Made by a program: the position numbers and the translations under genes. Positions 27,717 through 43,600 of a DNA stretch of 64,000 nt are shown here, piece by piece. A model generated the notes under the pieces. It had not been told where the DNA came from. It did not search any database and was given only the letters and a program-made list of their open reading frames with translations. This DNA is from Chaenocephalus aceratus (taxonomy: Eukaryota; Chordata; Actinopteri; Perciformes; Channichthyidae), in NCBI GenBank assembly GCA_023974075.1, contig CM043801.1, positions 22,003,236-22,067,235 on the forward strand, in the 5' to 3' direction. Each line of letters starts with the position of its first letter. Within the stretch, counting starts at the first letter, position 1.

Positions 27717-27839
<123 letters not shown>

Positions 27840-27841
27840 GC

Positions 27842-30800
27842 CTAAGAGCAGGAATGGACGACGCCATTCTTCTGCATCTCTGAACCAGTGGCACCTGGAT
27901 CAGAGCACAGGCTCATCGCAGACGTCTTATTGGTCAGTGACAGCATGGACCCGCCCACTGCACTGTCCTGCAGACTGCTAGAGCCGTTTGACACCTCGCT
28001 GAATTAAAGGAGGACAAAAGGAGGTCAGGTTAATGAAACCACAATCAGGGGAAATACACAATGTTATGTTCAAGTGCGTGTTAACTCACCCAAGAGCCAT
28101 GGAGATTTCTTCCAGCTGAGTCTTGTGATCTTGTTGTCCATTCTCTGAGGGTTTCATCTTGTACTGCTGCACATCGTGGGCGACTTGGTTTTCCTGGTTT
28201 GGACATTGATAAAATATGCTTAGTTTCTGGTAAAAAAAAAAACCCTGTTCTTTTCTTATCATTCTTCTGCAAGTGTTCCGTTTGTGACAAAATATTTGAT
28301 CCAGCTGAACCCTATTTTGTCTCCATCCGTGGCCCATACCACAACAACTAAATGTGTCCTGGTGCCAATACGAGTTGTATATTGTAACAAAGATTCCTCA
28401 TGGAGAAGCAGTTGGGATGCTTAAATAGTGGTTCATGTGTACTGTCCAGAGGCTGTGATATTAAGCATTGACTATCGATCCAGATGGATATACTGAAATA
28501 TCCCCCACCCCCCAGATCCCAAATTCTCTCTCCATAAATAGTCAAACTGTTTCACCCCAATTAATTCCAACAGCCCCCCCCCCACCCCCTTACCATGGCC
28601 ATCTCGCGGGTCCTCTTGCCAATCTCTCTCTCCACCTGGTGGAGCTCCATGCTCAGCTGTTCACTGGAGACAGATGTTGTGCTCCCGCCTCCTGCTGGCC
28701 ACTTCTGCTGCTGAGCTGCGGCCTGGCCCGGCTGGCCTGCCTCCCTCTGCAGCAGCATGGAGTTACTGGCAGTCTGTAACAGTGAGACAGGAAGTTAAGA
28801 GGATGTGGACACAATTTGGATTTTTTTTGGCAATAGTCCAAAGTGCTGCAGTGTGAAATGGAAACTGGATATGACTGTGTTGACTATATTTTGATAGTGA
28901 CTAGACAGAATGGCTTAGATTCATCACATCACATGTCATTTTAAATGACAGTAGGGACATAAATACACACATTTGTCATCACGTCTGGAATTTAAACATT
29001 TGTAGATTATTCTTTTGCTACTTTACAGGCCTTCCTGGGGGGTCTTAGTCAGAGAGCATACACACCTCCATGCTGCGCATCTGGGTCTGTTGGTTGATCT
29101 GCTGGTTGACCTGCTGCAGCTCAATCTTTAACTGCTCTCTGTCTGTAGCTGCCATAGGTAGCCTGGCAGGGGGAAATACATTAAGAATTTGAAACAACTG
29201 CTTTATAATTATATGTATAAGCCACAAATGTTAACCTTTCTACATGCAGTTCTGATATTTTCCTTCAAGTGTTATTCGTCTCAGTATATGAACATTACAA
29301 AAGATAAACAGATGCAGGCCTCACCGCTCGCTGAAGTGTCCCTGAGAGGAGGAGGCTGTCTGGTGGGAGGGGTATGAAGCTCCACCCCATCCTCCATGGC
29401 TTCCATATGGGTATTCTGCTGTGGGAGAGGAGGTCAAACGGTTATCAGACATGTTTAATAATGCCAAACTTCAGTGAACAAACTATGAGAAATGTTGCAA
29501 AGATTCAACTTAAAAAGGTGATCAGTGTGCACATTAATAGGGAAAATGTGTACTATGTATAAAAAAATAACATACATACTTGATATAAATGGGTCTATCA
29601 TTAATGTTGTTTTGTACACAGTTGTTTACCTGGCATGGCCATGTGTTTAGAGCTTGGGTTCTGGGGGGTGGAGGCCATAGCCTGCACAGGGCCTGCGGTC
29701 TGATAGCCCGTCTTTGAGGTGCGGGAGATGGCTCCGAAGCGGGAAACAGTGGGCTGGGGGCCAAATGGAATAATAGGGTCATCGTCTTTGACTTCTGCAC
29801 CCCTACGAGGGGCTTCCAGCGATTGTTCCCTCAGACTCTTAGCCTCCGCATTCTGTTAGACACAAAGGTATGGAGAGGTTAAGAATATGTAGACATTTGA
29901 GTGACTTTCAAACCGGTCAGTATTGTATTTTGTTCAGGTTATTTACCCTTCATAGCTTCTTGCAATCTTGTTAAACTGCCCTTTAAGTTCTTTAATTTGT
30001 CATCCTGATATAGTTACTGGGTTCTTCATTTGAACTCACCATCATGTCCATGGAACCAGGAACCATTACGTCTTTGGGTTTGGGTTCCTTTGTTCCAATA
30101 TAGGAGCCAATGGTTTCACAGGACCAGGGAGAGTACTGCCCTGCGTAGTCAGGTTCTCTGCACTTCACCATGTTTTTGGATTCCTCGCCGTACTGCAAAC
30201 ACAGAACATACAGAAAAAGTGGCGTCATCCTTACATGTACTAAACGTTATTTCATTTTTAAATATATCAAATTGCGGTTTATAATTTGGTACCGTTGTGG
30301 AGTACATGCAAGTTATTAATTAGTCCGTTTTTTTTATTAACATACAGTGAAAATGTCATAGTAAAGTTACACAAATGTTTGTGTATTCTATAGTTTATGA
30401 GAGGAGAGGCGATCGAGCCAACAGGTGAGTCTTTAAAAAATGAGTGCATCTCTAGTATGAAATTCACTTAGTACTTACCTCTGAAGGATAATCACCGGGG
30501 TAGGAATGAGGAAGAGTGGGGGAGGCAGCGAAGGGTGGAGGGGAGATGACCTTCCTTTCCTCCAGCTGGGATAACAGCTCCTGCCGGCGTCGGTGCAGGT
30601 AGTCCAGGCTGGGCTGAGAACCGCTGTACGATGGCCCCTGAGACACACAGACACACAGATATATTACTGTGAACTGCAGGCAATTACTTTAGTGTTTTGA
30701 AACTAGGTTATTATCACAAAAAGTTAAAAGCAAATGGCTAAAATGAAGAATTATTTGAACCAACTCACCCTGACATAAGTCCTCATGGGTGGAGGCTGGG

Positions 30801-33800
30801 CACCCGCTGTGTAGTAGCCATCTGAAGGGTATCTATCGCGGCCACTGGGCTCCTGGTGGTACAGGGAGTTGCCCTGTCCTGTTGATGGTGGGGGCATATC
30901 CAGAGGGGCGGGACTCATTCTAACCATGCCATCCCTCTGAGATGGGTAAGGCTGCGGGGGAGGTGGGGGGCCGGAGTAGGTCCCGTGACGACCTCGGTCA
31001 TGGTGTGGAGGGTGTGGATAAGAGAAAGGTGGACCGGAGTGAGGGGCCTGGTAGGGGCGCTCTGGAGGGCCGTAGCCAGGGTAGGGGTCCTGGTAAGGAG
31101 GTCCTGACTCACTAGGGGGAGGAGGGTTACGCATGTAATCTCGAGGGACATACTGGGGTGGCTGTTGGTAGGGGTACCCTGAGAAATAAAAAGCAAAACA
31201 ACCATAAACATCACTTTCTTTACACAGACATAGGATCCCGTTGTGCATTCAGATTATTTTACACCTACCTGAGGGGTATTGTGGGGGGTCATACTGAGAA
31301 GCAGAAGGTGGCGGGCGAGCGTCGTAGCACATATCAGGATGCGGTGCCTGGGGGTACACTGGCGAGCCTCTGGCTACCACGGGCATGTGCTTCCCAGAGA
31401 GGTGGTCTACTGGCATCCTGGGGTGGGCCATGCCATGTGGTGGCATACCAGGTTTGGGCATCATTGGATCCATGCTACAGGAACAAATATCAGGTTAAAT
31501 CAAAGTCGTAAATGATCAACCACTGTGTGCCATACAGTTCCAGCAACTGTATTTACTGACTTATGATCAACTAATAGTTTTACCAATGAATTATCAGTTG
31601 ATAAATTATGTCAAAAAGTGTTAATATAAATGTTTACGGTTTTATTTTTGCATTGCCTATATTTAACAGGCAACGCTATGCTGACACAAAGTTCTTTTAT
31701 TCAATCAATATGGAAAATTTCATTTCCTTTATTTCCGTTTTACTTCATTTATGGAAATGCAACATTTCTATATCTGCAGACGTCATGGCACCTGGCACCT
31801 GGCTGCCTGATGTTTTACTGAGAAATAATTAAATGTACGGAAAATGCTTCACTCACCCATCTGGTGGTGATCCTGGGGCATTGGGACTCCCTCCATCCAT
31901 CTTCATGGGTTTACGCAACAGTTCATACGGGACTGATTCTGTGCCGCGGGCAATAAGCTGAGGCAAAGAGGGTCCACCGCTACCATTGGTGAGTGGGGAG
32001 GGCTTCCTAGTCACTGCTACATCAAGAGGAAGGCCATCATCTGTCATGAGCCCACCTGAGCCAGGAAGGCGAGCTGCCAGACGCTTATTCATCTTACGAT
32101 ACCTGACAAAACATAAAAAATAGTTCAGACGTATGAGGAAAACTGGGTGTTGATAGAATTTTTCATTCCGACTGCTAAGTCTTATTTAAATCCGATATGT
32201 TGATATGTGTCAGACTCACTTCTCCAGTTCTTCCTGAGAATGAGCGAAAGTGCAGCTGGCTCCGCGAGGACAGCCTCCCTTCTGCTTCATGTCACGGCAC
32301 ATGTATGTCTTGTACTTGCTGTGCTGGGGCGGCTAAAGAGAGACATCAAGTATTGTTAAAATATAGAACACATGACTTTTTGTGACATTATGTTGAAACC
32401 TTTTTAAGATGTTGTCTAGCACAACAACAAACAGAGACGAACAACGAAAAAGCAGAGATATTTGACATTACAGTTAGGGCTGGGTGATACTGGACAAATT
32501 AATTGTCAATTGTAACATTTATTATAAGCTCTTACGGCCCGTCCACACAGCGGCGTGCGTTGACGCTTCCCCATTCACTTTGAATGGGGTGACGTCACTT
32601 TTAGACAAAATGCATCGTGGGAAGCGACGTGGAGCGTAGCTGGCGTGTCTCGCAGCAAAAGTTGAGCAATGTTCAACTTTTGACGCCTCGGCGAGGCGTC
32701 AGCCAATCGAATCATATGCCAGTACAAGCTCTAGCCAATCAAACCGCTGCTTGTGTGTCAGGGGCGGGAGATTCATGTGATTGGTTGTTGGTCGAGTTTC
32801 AGACACGCCCGCCGGCAAGCGTCAGCGCACGCCGCTGTGTGGACGGGCCGTTAGTAAGGTGTAAGCCAACACAAGCAAACATTGGATGTTCTTATGATGG
32901 TGATGACGGTTGGATTCATTAAGCCACATACAGAGGATGGGGCACAGTCCTTTTTGTGGTCTAAGGCATAAACTGACCTGTTGAGGGTCAGCTCCTTTCT
33001 TGCTGTGGTTCTGGATGAAGTCCACCAGGCCATGCACCACGGTTTTCACCGCTACCAAGCCTTTCTCAAGCTGCTCCCAAGTGGGAGGGGGAGCATCTGG
33101 GGAAACAAAAGATGAGGCAAAAAGACTTTAATCTAAATACTTTAATTGGTAGTGATTTTGCATATCCCAAAAATATTCTGGCATAAACACATTTATATAC
33201 AGGGATATTACTGAAGGTGTGAGAGAGATGTGTTGTGAAAATTCAGAGGTCACGGTTTGGATTTCAACATGTTAAACATTATAGAATGAATGAATAACTT
33301 CTCCCTTTACTACAAGAACAAGATTGTTAAAGTGTGTTTGTTTCTTACCAGGACTGGGATCAATGTTGGCCAGTAGTTCAAGGTGGGGACGCAACCTGTT
33401 GAGGTTGGCGGGGTCTCCGGTCCTCTGCAGCGCAATCGTCAGCTCCTGGACGCTCTGAGCAAAAGACGCCGGGGTCTGCAGCTGTAAAAAAAGCACATAA
33501 AAACAGAGAGTTAGTGCTGTGAGAGGTTTAGAGGCGGAACAGATCTCTTTTGTAGGAGTAAAAGTGCACAATCTATTAAATGTGCCTTTCTGTGGGAAAA
33601 ACATGACATACAAACAAAAACACATCTTATCTTACACACCTTATCTATGATAGACTGCATGTGGGACTTGTGAGATTGATCTCCATATAACAGAGAAGAC
33701 CACTGGTCAGGTGCGATGCGCAGTCCACCCTCCATGGCGATCTGAACTATCTGAGAGTCGTGCTCGCGTCGCAGAGCCTCGTAAGTACGGAACTCCTCTT

Positions 33801-36800
33801 TCAGCTGCATTAGGGATGAGTCCTCGTCACGTTTGGTCACCTAGGTAGCAACAGAGAACGAAAGAAAGCGTAAGGCGACCTTTTCCCCCCCCCCACTCGG
33901 TTTCCTCTTCCTTTACAGGGATCTCTTTTATTGTGTCTTTCACAACATTTTCATGACTGAAAAGCAAAACCGGGCCCTATTGTGGAGCAGTACGACATGA
34001 CAAACTATTTGACACAAAAGTTCTTCCGGGTCTCAGTCAGGGGCATACCTTGAAGCAGGAGGCCCTGTAAAGGAGCTGCACCACGTGGCCAATGCTGGTC
34101 TTAGAGGCCTGCGGGAAGCGTGGCTCGAGCCTTTGGACTACAAAGAGAACCAACACCTTCCTGGACAAAGCAGAGCCATCCTCTAGAGCGAGAAGGACCA
34201 ACTTTAGAGCTTCCTCCTGCATGGCTAGGGGAGAAAATAACACAAACATAAAAACCATGAGTAACAGTTGAATGCCTACGCGAGTTTTTACAGAGAATGT
34301 ACGTACTTCTTCCTCTAAAAATGTTAATTGTGCTTTTCCTATTTGCAGGTGATGGAAAACCTACCTGGCCCTAGAAACTGACATCCTCTTGCACGCACAG
34401 CAGCCCACAGATTGGAAGAGAGCTGCTGTGGATTCTGGTGCTGCAAGATGAGTTCGGTGACGGTTCTCTCCCCCAGAGAGCGGGCTGCCCTCATGGCTCT
34501 AACGCGGCCCTCCTCCTCCACCAGCTGGCAGTGGACCAGAGTTACCAGTTTCCTCTGCATGGGTCGGCTCAGCATGCTCTGGGCTGTGCTGCTCAGGCCC
34601 ACACCTGGTGAGAGATTAGAAAACTGGTAAACTGAGGGAACATACACTCATATTCAATTAATATTCCTCTTTTATAATTCATCCTTTGCAAGCAATGTTA
34701 TAGGCATGTTTTTAAGCAACAGAATCCGGTTGTGTTGTGTATGTGTACCTCTGGTGTTGCTGAGGGGCTTGAGGTAGAGGGCCAGCTCCTCCACACACTG
34801 CCGGGCCTCCTCATAATGCTGCGAGTCCTCTGGACTGGTAATCAAGGCGACTGGCTGAACCTTAGGAACCTGAGGCAAGACACACAGAGGGGGAGAAATT
34901 AGCCAAAAGCCACCATGATAGGTGATGTCTTTTAGTACAATTTTAAATAATGATCCAATTATTTTTAAATACCAATGCGTGTACATGCAGGTAGATGTTG
35001 GCAGAAAAAGGGCCATAAGGAAATGTTATGGTAAAATATTTTAAACTTGCATAAGCATTTTGTTTTATCAACAAAAATCGACCAACTCGGAGCAGCACAC
35101 CCTACCTACTAGGGGTGTAACGGTATCCGTATTCGTCCCGTACCGTCACGGTTCGGCACATGCAGTCACACGGCGAATACGCCTTTTTTTTTTCGAGTGG
35201 GAAAAAAGTCTGTCACTCACTCAGGGCAGTATTACATTATATATAATCCAGGGGGCGGTATTGCGCCTAAAAGCCAGCCACCCGTAAATAACAAATGAAG
35301 AACAAGAACAAAACACAACAAAACGAACACAATACATGAAGAAGAAAAGTTAGTAGCTATGGCGAGTTCACACAACACACGGGAGCTAGAAGACCCACCT
35401 GCTTCTTTTAAATCAGGTGTGTGGGAACATTTCGGGTTCCCTGTGGACTACAACAATGATGGGGTGCGAGTTGTGGATCGGACGAGGACGGTGTGTCGGC
35501 GTTGTTCGACAGCGGTGCGGTATGCTAGTGGTAACACGTCAAACATGCTCAAGCACATCCGAGTCAGTCTCAGTCCCCAGCGAGAGGGTTTTCTCGACGG
35601 CAGGTGATCCAGGTGACATAGTTACCGCCAACAGATCTGCCCTCACTGCTGACAACGTAGACAAACTCATCTTTTTGAAGAAAAACTTGAAAATAGAGTA
35701 AAGCTTGAGTACCTTTATTTAGGCATAATGGCCTCACACACTCACAAGTTAATTACACATGTTAGACATTGCTCCTAAAGGTACAGATTTTATTTTGTTT
35801 TATATTTATCATTGTATTTATTTTATATTTTGACATCAGGAGATGTTATACAGTTCTGTATTGCCTTTTATTGATTGTGATTGAAACACTTTCTTATTAT
35901 TTATTTTTATATTTTCAAGACATTCTTTTTAGTTGTACAGCTGATTTAACCTTTTTGTTTGACATCAGCCAATATAAATAATATGGCCATCTGAGTGTGT
36001 GTGTGTGTTACTGTTTGTGGTTTGTTTTTAACAGTAGTAATACAGTTAATGATTCCAAATGTTAGAGTTCCTTATTTTCATACCAAAACTTGCACTACTG
36101 TTAAAAAGAAACGCATTTGGGACTTTTTTTTGCTTTTCCTTGTTGTACCGAACCCGTACCGAACCGTGACCCCAAAACCGAGGTATGAACCGAACCGTGA
36201 CTTATGTGAACCGTTACACCCCTACTACCTACTGAAACATAAATAAATAAAACTTAATGTGCACTGATTCTTCAAGTACATTGGTAACCATACTGACATT
36301 ATGGTCAAAACAAGGAAATAACTGACTACATGAATAATATTTAACATGTTAAGAATCACTGTATTGTACTGCTCTATTCTCTCTACGCTGTGGCTTGTTG
36401 AACTGCTTGTTTCCCAGTTGACAATGCTAATAAAGATAATTTTTAAAAGAGCAATGATACCGTAGGGAGAGCATTTCTCATCATGTTTGTATTTTCCTGC
36501 TCAGGCTGCTATATGGTATCACACTTTGTAGCAAGGCAAGCACAATTTACCAGATTTGCAATGCATGTGCATTTTTTAGGAAGCCAATGACAACATTTGA
36601 AAAACTTAACTAACAATCTTTACATTTGACCTTTTGCTTTTTTACTGACCAAACCAACCTGAAGCTCTCAGGAATTGTATTTGATAAATGATGTTATTGA
36701 CATCAACAACAAAACGTAAATAACTATTATTAAAAAAATGTATTTTGAAGTTGTATTTTTTGATTGGGTACTACTATGTAGGACCACATAGATGCAAGGC

Positions 36801-37538
36801 ACTAAGCTAAGAGACAAGACACCTCCAGCAGCTAAATCAGACGCATAACCGGCTCATGGTTGACGCACTGACATTATCCATTATTAAACAGTGTATACCA
36901 GGTAACTTTGCCAACAAAAGCCAAACACCATTAAATGTTTCTCACGCCGTTGGTTAAAAAACTACCACAGAAAAATAAAGCTTCAACTATTGTGCCAGCA
37001 CTCAGTAAACCGACATAATTAAAGCAATTGCTCAATGGCTGGTGTATGACTCATAAAAGGAATCTCCAAGCTATGAGCATCATGTAATAGCCTGTGTGTA
37101 GCACTCTAATGCAATCCATACACAAATATTGCAAACACATAATATATTCAAGATAGATATGGTATCTTAAACTGTTAAAACATCACTGCTGTTATTTTTA
37201 TCAAAAGCTAGCTGCAACAATGTCCCGGCAGACTGTTTAAATATCAACACAACACAACATCTTTGTCCCAAATTGCCAAACAAGTGTGGAAATATAAAAA
37301 CTCTTACCTGGCCCCCCACCAGCTGCAACAGGGCTGTGTTGACAGGTAGCTGCTCGATGTCTGTGCTGATGGCCGTCTGGTCAAAGGGACAGGCCTTACG
37401 GTGCAACTTGTTCAGGCACATCTTGCAGACAGTATGTCCACAGCCCAAGCTGATGGGCCGCCGAACAGTCTCCTCAAATGTCTGTGTGCAGATTGGGCAC
37501 AGCAGGAACTCCGTCCATTGTGGTGCTTGCACTGGCAT
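27842..37538 (-). CDS. rc3h1: Roquin-1, RING/ROQ/CCCH RNA-binding E3 ligase
   Basis: Nineteen coding exons on the minus strand: 37538-37308, 34869-34749, 34604-34365, 34224-34049, 33840-33640, 33481-33349, 33096-32978, 32332-32220, 32102-31857, 31474-31269, 31178-30769, 30637-30479, 30192-30040, 29852-29630, 29418-29325, 29162-29066, 28773-28594, 28193-28090 and 27998-27842. The total is 3363 nt, 1120 residues (human RC3H1 about 1133). The start [20 protein letters not shown] opens a C3HC4 RING (to about residue 55). Next come the ROQ and flanking HEPN helices, with [24 protein letters not shown] finger follows with C-X8-C-X5-C-X3-H spacing ([20 protein letters not shown]), then a Pro-rich region and a Gln-rich coiled segment. 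As known for the family, roquin binds stem-loop decay elements in 3' UTRs and recruits CCR4-NOT to restrain ICOS, TNF and T-cell activation. Two introns carry transposons. Which teleost paralog this is cannot be told here. Confidence 0.97.
32535..32850. mobile_element. PIF/Harbinger-type MITE in an rc3h1 intron
   Basis: A 316-bp element with near-perfect 34-bp terminal inverted repeats beginning CGGCCCGTCCACACAGCGGC, with one mismatch within the arms. It is flanked by the 3-bp duplication TTA (32532-32534 and 32851-32853), as in PIF/Harbinger elements. It has no coding capacity. The low divergence between arms suggests a fairly recent insertion. Confidence 0.88.
35110..36224 (+). mobile_element. 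hAT element, internally deleted, intact 8-bp duplication
   Basis: Inverted ends TAGGGGTGTAACGG are flanked by CTACCTAC on both sides (35102-35109 and 36225-36232). Subterminal CCGTACC/CGGTTCGG words are mirrored on the right. It lies in the first coding intron of rc3h1, in the opposite orientation to the gene, and carries a collapsed transposase reading frame. Confidence 0.93.
35359..35701 (+). pseudogene. Truncated hAT transposase: BED finger joined to dimerisation tail
   Basis: The frame starting [20 protein letters not shown] has a BED-type zinc finger: WEHFGFPV, then CRRCSTAV and NMLKHI as the C-X2-C and H-containing half. It passes directly, with a change of frame, into the typical hAT C-terminal dimerisation stretch ([28 protein letters not shown]). 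The catalytic RNase-H-like core is missing, so this is a deletion derivative that cannot be active alone. Confidence 0.85.
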
Positions 37539-40627
<3,089 letters not shown>

Positions 40628-40661
40628 GAACTGTCTGAACTTTTCAGTGCATGACCGGCCA

Positions 40662-43600
40662 ATGGAGGGAGAGAAGGTGGTCGACAAAATCGAATCCAAA
40701 CCCAGTTCTCCTTTACATACTGGGATTCCCATTAATTGGGGACTCATCACTGTCCCAGAACCTGTGTTCCTACCATCCTCCTTGAGCCCCCATCTTCCTT
40801 CTCCTCAGAGTTCGGCTGTGCATGCACTGCAGACCAAGGTGAAGACCCTCACACAGAGAAGGACAAGAGGGAGAGATCGAGAGAAAGAAAGAGAAAGGTT
40901 GGACACAGAGTTCTTAGTGAGCAGTCCAGCTTGTCAGATTTCATCCGAAGTCCTTCTCAGGCAGAGGCCCAGAGCAAAGGGTCCGATATCTCTGCCTGCC
41001 CCTTCCTGGAGACCAGGCACTGCAAAGAACCTGAGCAGTAGTGATGATGAAGAGGAGGAGGTAGAGGTGCAAGTCAGTTTGGAAATCCACAGCCCTCCAT
41101 CTGAAGCACGAAGACAGCAGTTGATCCAGGAGAAAGAGGAAACTGAAGACGAAGGGGGAGAAAAAAATGTGGAGCAGGTCAGTTTGCTTACAGGCCAGCT
41201 ATGTGGGCTCGGGGAGGGCACCAGTCTAGAGAGTCTTCTGTCTGATAACTCATGCAGCAGTAAGGAGGAGCCCCCCCCTTCTCCTCCTCCACCTGTGCTC
41301 TCCTCCTCTCCTGCCACCACCTCTGCTTCTTCAACATCAACATCCACATCAACCAGACACTGGGCACCTCCCAAGGGCTTCTGGAGAGTGGCCCGTCCTG
41401 AAACATTGCTTCTAAATGGTGTGACCACTGACATCACAACCTCCACTTTACCTTTAATCGACCACACTCAGACAGAAAAGACAGAACAAGTGGCAGAGCC
41501 TGAGAGGAAGTCTAAACCAGTGGAATCAGGCTCCAGGATCAATGCAGCGAGTGCGGTGGACGACAGTGATGCTTCCTCAGAATTCAAACACTCGGACAGC
41601 ATTGAGTGCTACCTGGACAGGTGTGAGCTGAAGGAGTTAGATGATGGGTACTTGGCCAAAGGACTGTGCAGTTCAGACAGCTGGGAGAGCACCTCTTCAC
41701 AAAGTGGGATTCTCTCTGCTGATGAGACATTGAAGGTGAAGCAGAGAGCGTATGTAAAATTAAGGGAGAGACAACAAAACTACAGGGAGGACAGAGAGCA
41801 GAACGACGGAGAAAGCGTAGACTGTTATGGAGACACAACTTGCAGAATGGATTGTAAAGGTAGGTGTCTTGAGGAGAATGGCATGTAATAAACGTAAAAT
41901 ATAAAACGTTTGTGAATGATACAACTTGACACATGGGTTTGAGAAACACAGATGAGATCTGAGGTGGTTTTGTTTACAGCTTGTTGATGGAAGGATTGAT
42001 TAGAAAGTGTTTGACAGTGTCGTAAAGGATGACATTAGACTGTTGGTTTTAATAAAAATGTATTATATTATTTTCTGTTATAGAAAAAAGACAAAACCAG
42101 CCCACTGGGATATTGGTATATTAAGACAGCAATCCCCAAAGGTTATGTGAAGGCTTCAGATTGTTCTTTTGAAAACAAATGACCCAGTTATGGTTTTATT
42201 AAAAAGTTTTGCTTCATTGTTTTTGTACAGTGTAGTCAATGTTGTTAGCTGGTGAGCTGGTCTCATGCTATTACACGTGGAAACAGGACATTCCGAGAAG
42301 TGTCTCAGAAGTAACATTTCCCCAAAAAACATTATACAGCATTTTTAATAATATGAGAATTTAGTCTGCTTAAAATACATGACAACTTTAACAAACAGTT
42401 CAGCATTCCGTATACAAGCCTGTGTCTGTCTAGCGATGATGTTGTTTGGAAAGGCAGTATGTAACCTGGCTGATTCCCAGCATTGAACAGATGTCAAATG
42501 TGCAGATGTGCATAAGCATGTTGCTATTATTAGCAGTAAGAGCGTGGGGGAAGTGTCCCAGCTTTTGTATCGCAGTCTGTGTGCTAATGGATGTCTGTGT
42601 AGTGTGTAGTCATGTAAGGGGACAAATTATGTATTTTGTTTTTTATTTGTTTCTGTTAAGGTATGTTATATCTGTCTAGCAGGTTGTCAATACAACAACA
42701 GTCAGTGCAATCTACTGTATACGAGTAAATCCATGATGATCAGTTGTTTTTCCCAATCAGCCCTTATATGTCTCTCAGTAGTTGCGTAACCTGTTTTTTT
42801 CTTGACTTACATTAAGTCACTGATAACCTATGAGACTATCACTGAATGTAGGAGCCATTTTATGGGCGTAGTTGGCGTCTCAGTTTACTTTATTTATATG
42901 TATAGTGCACAGTGGCGTTTTTATATGTACAAAAGTGGTGGGGCACGAACAACTTAGATGTTTATATATAAGCTTTTGGTGCTTTTTTAAACACGTAAAC
43001 AAATAGCTGTAGGCTATCCATGGTTACGATAGAGAGGGGGGGAGAGAGAGGGTGGGGGAGGGTCAAATGTTGACATACTTTCGGAAGCCTTGAACGAAGA
43101 ACACGGAGCAACACTGTGAGCGCATACATTTACGTACACAGCATGGGGGTGTCATATGGTAATGCACCTTAATACATGGAGTAAAGGGCACCATCACAAA
43201 GCAATACTTAACAATAACAACAACCGTAATGCTTCAGCATTAAACACCATAGATAGACTGTAAAAATAAGGAAAACACAGACACTCATCACCAAGGTCAC
43301 AATATTAATCGATCCAGCAGAGCAATAGCCTATAGGCAAAACACCAAAGATCAACAAAATATATGAAGTAGATGGTCAACTTCATTCATTTTCTTTCCGT
43401 TTTACTGATTTGAATCGCTATACACTTTTCGCGGTACACGTACTTACAGCCAATCAGCTCTGAATTATGAGATGACGTTTTGGTGGGGTTGCCAGCACTT
43501 TGCCCCACTTGTGATTTTTTTTCCACACACATTGAAGACAAAAAGACTCTGAGCATGCGCAGTGTAGTTTTCACAGCACCCATTCATTTCTACAGCGAGA

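Noticed and set aside
40934..41467. Minus-strand frame of 177 codons opposite the KIAA1614 exon
   Set aside because: It is the complement of a serine/acid-rich coding exon, with no splice signals or homology of its own.
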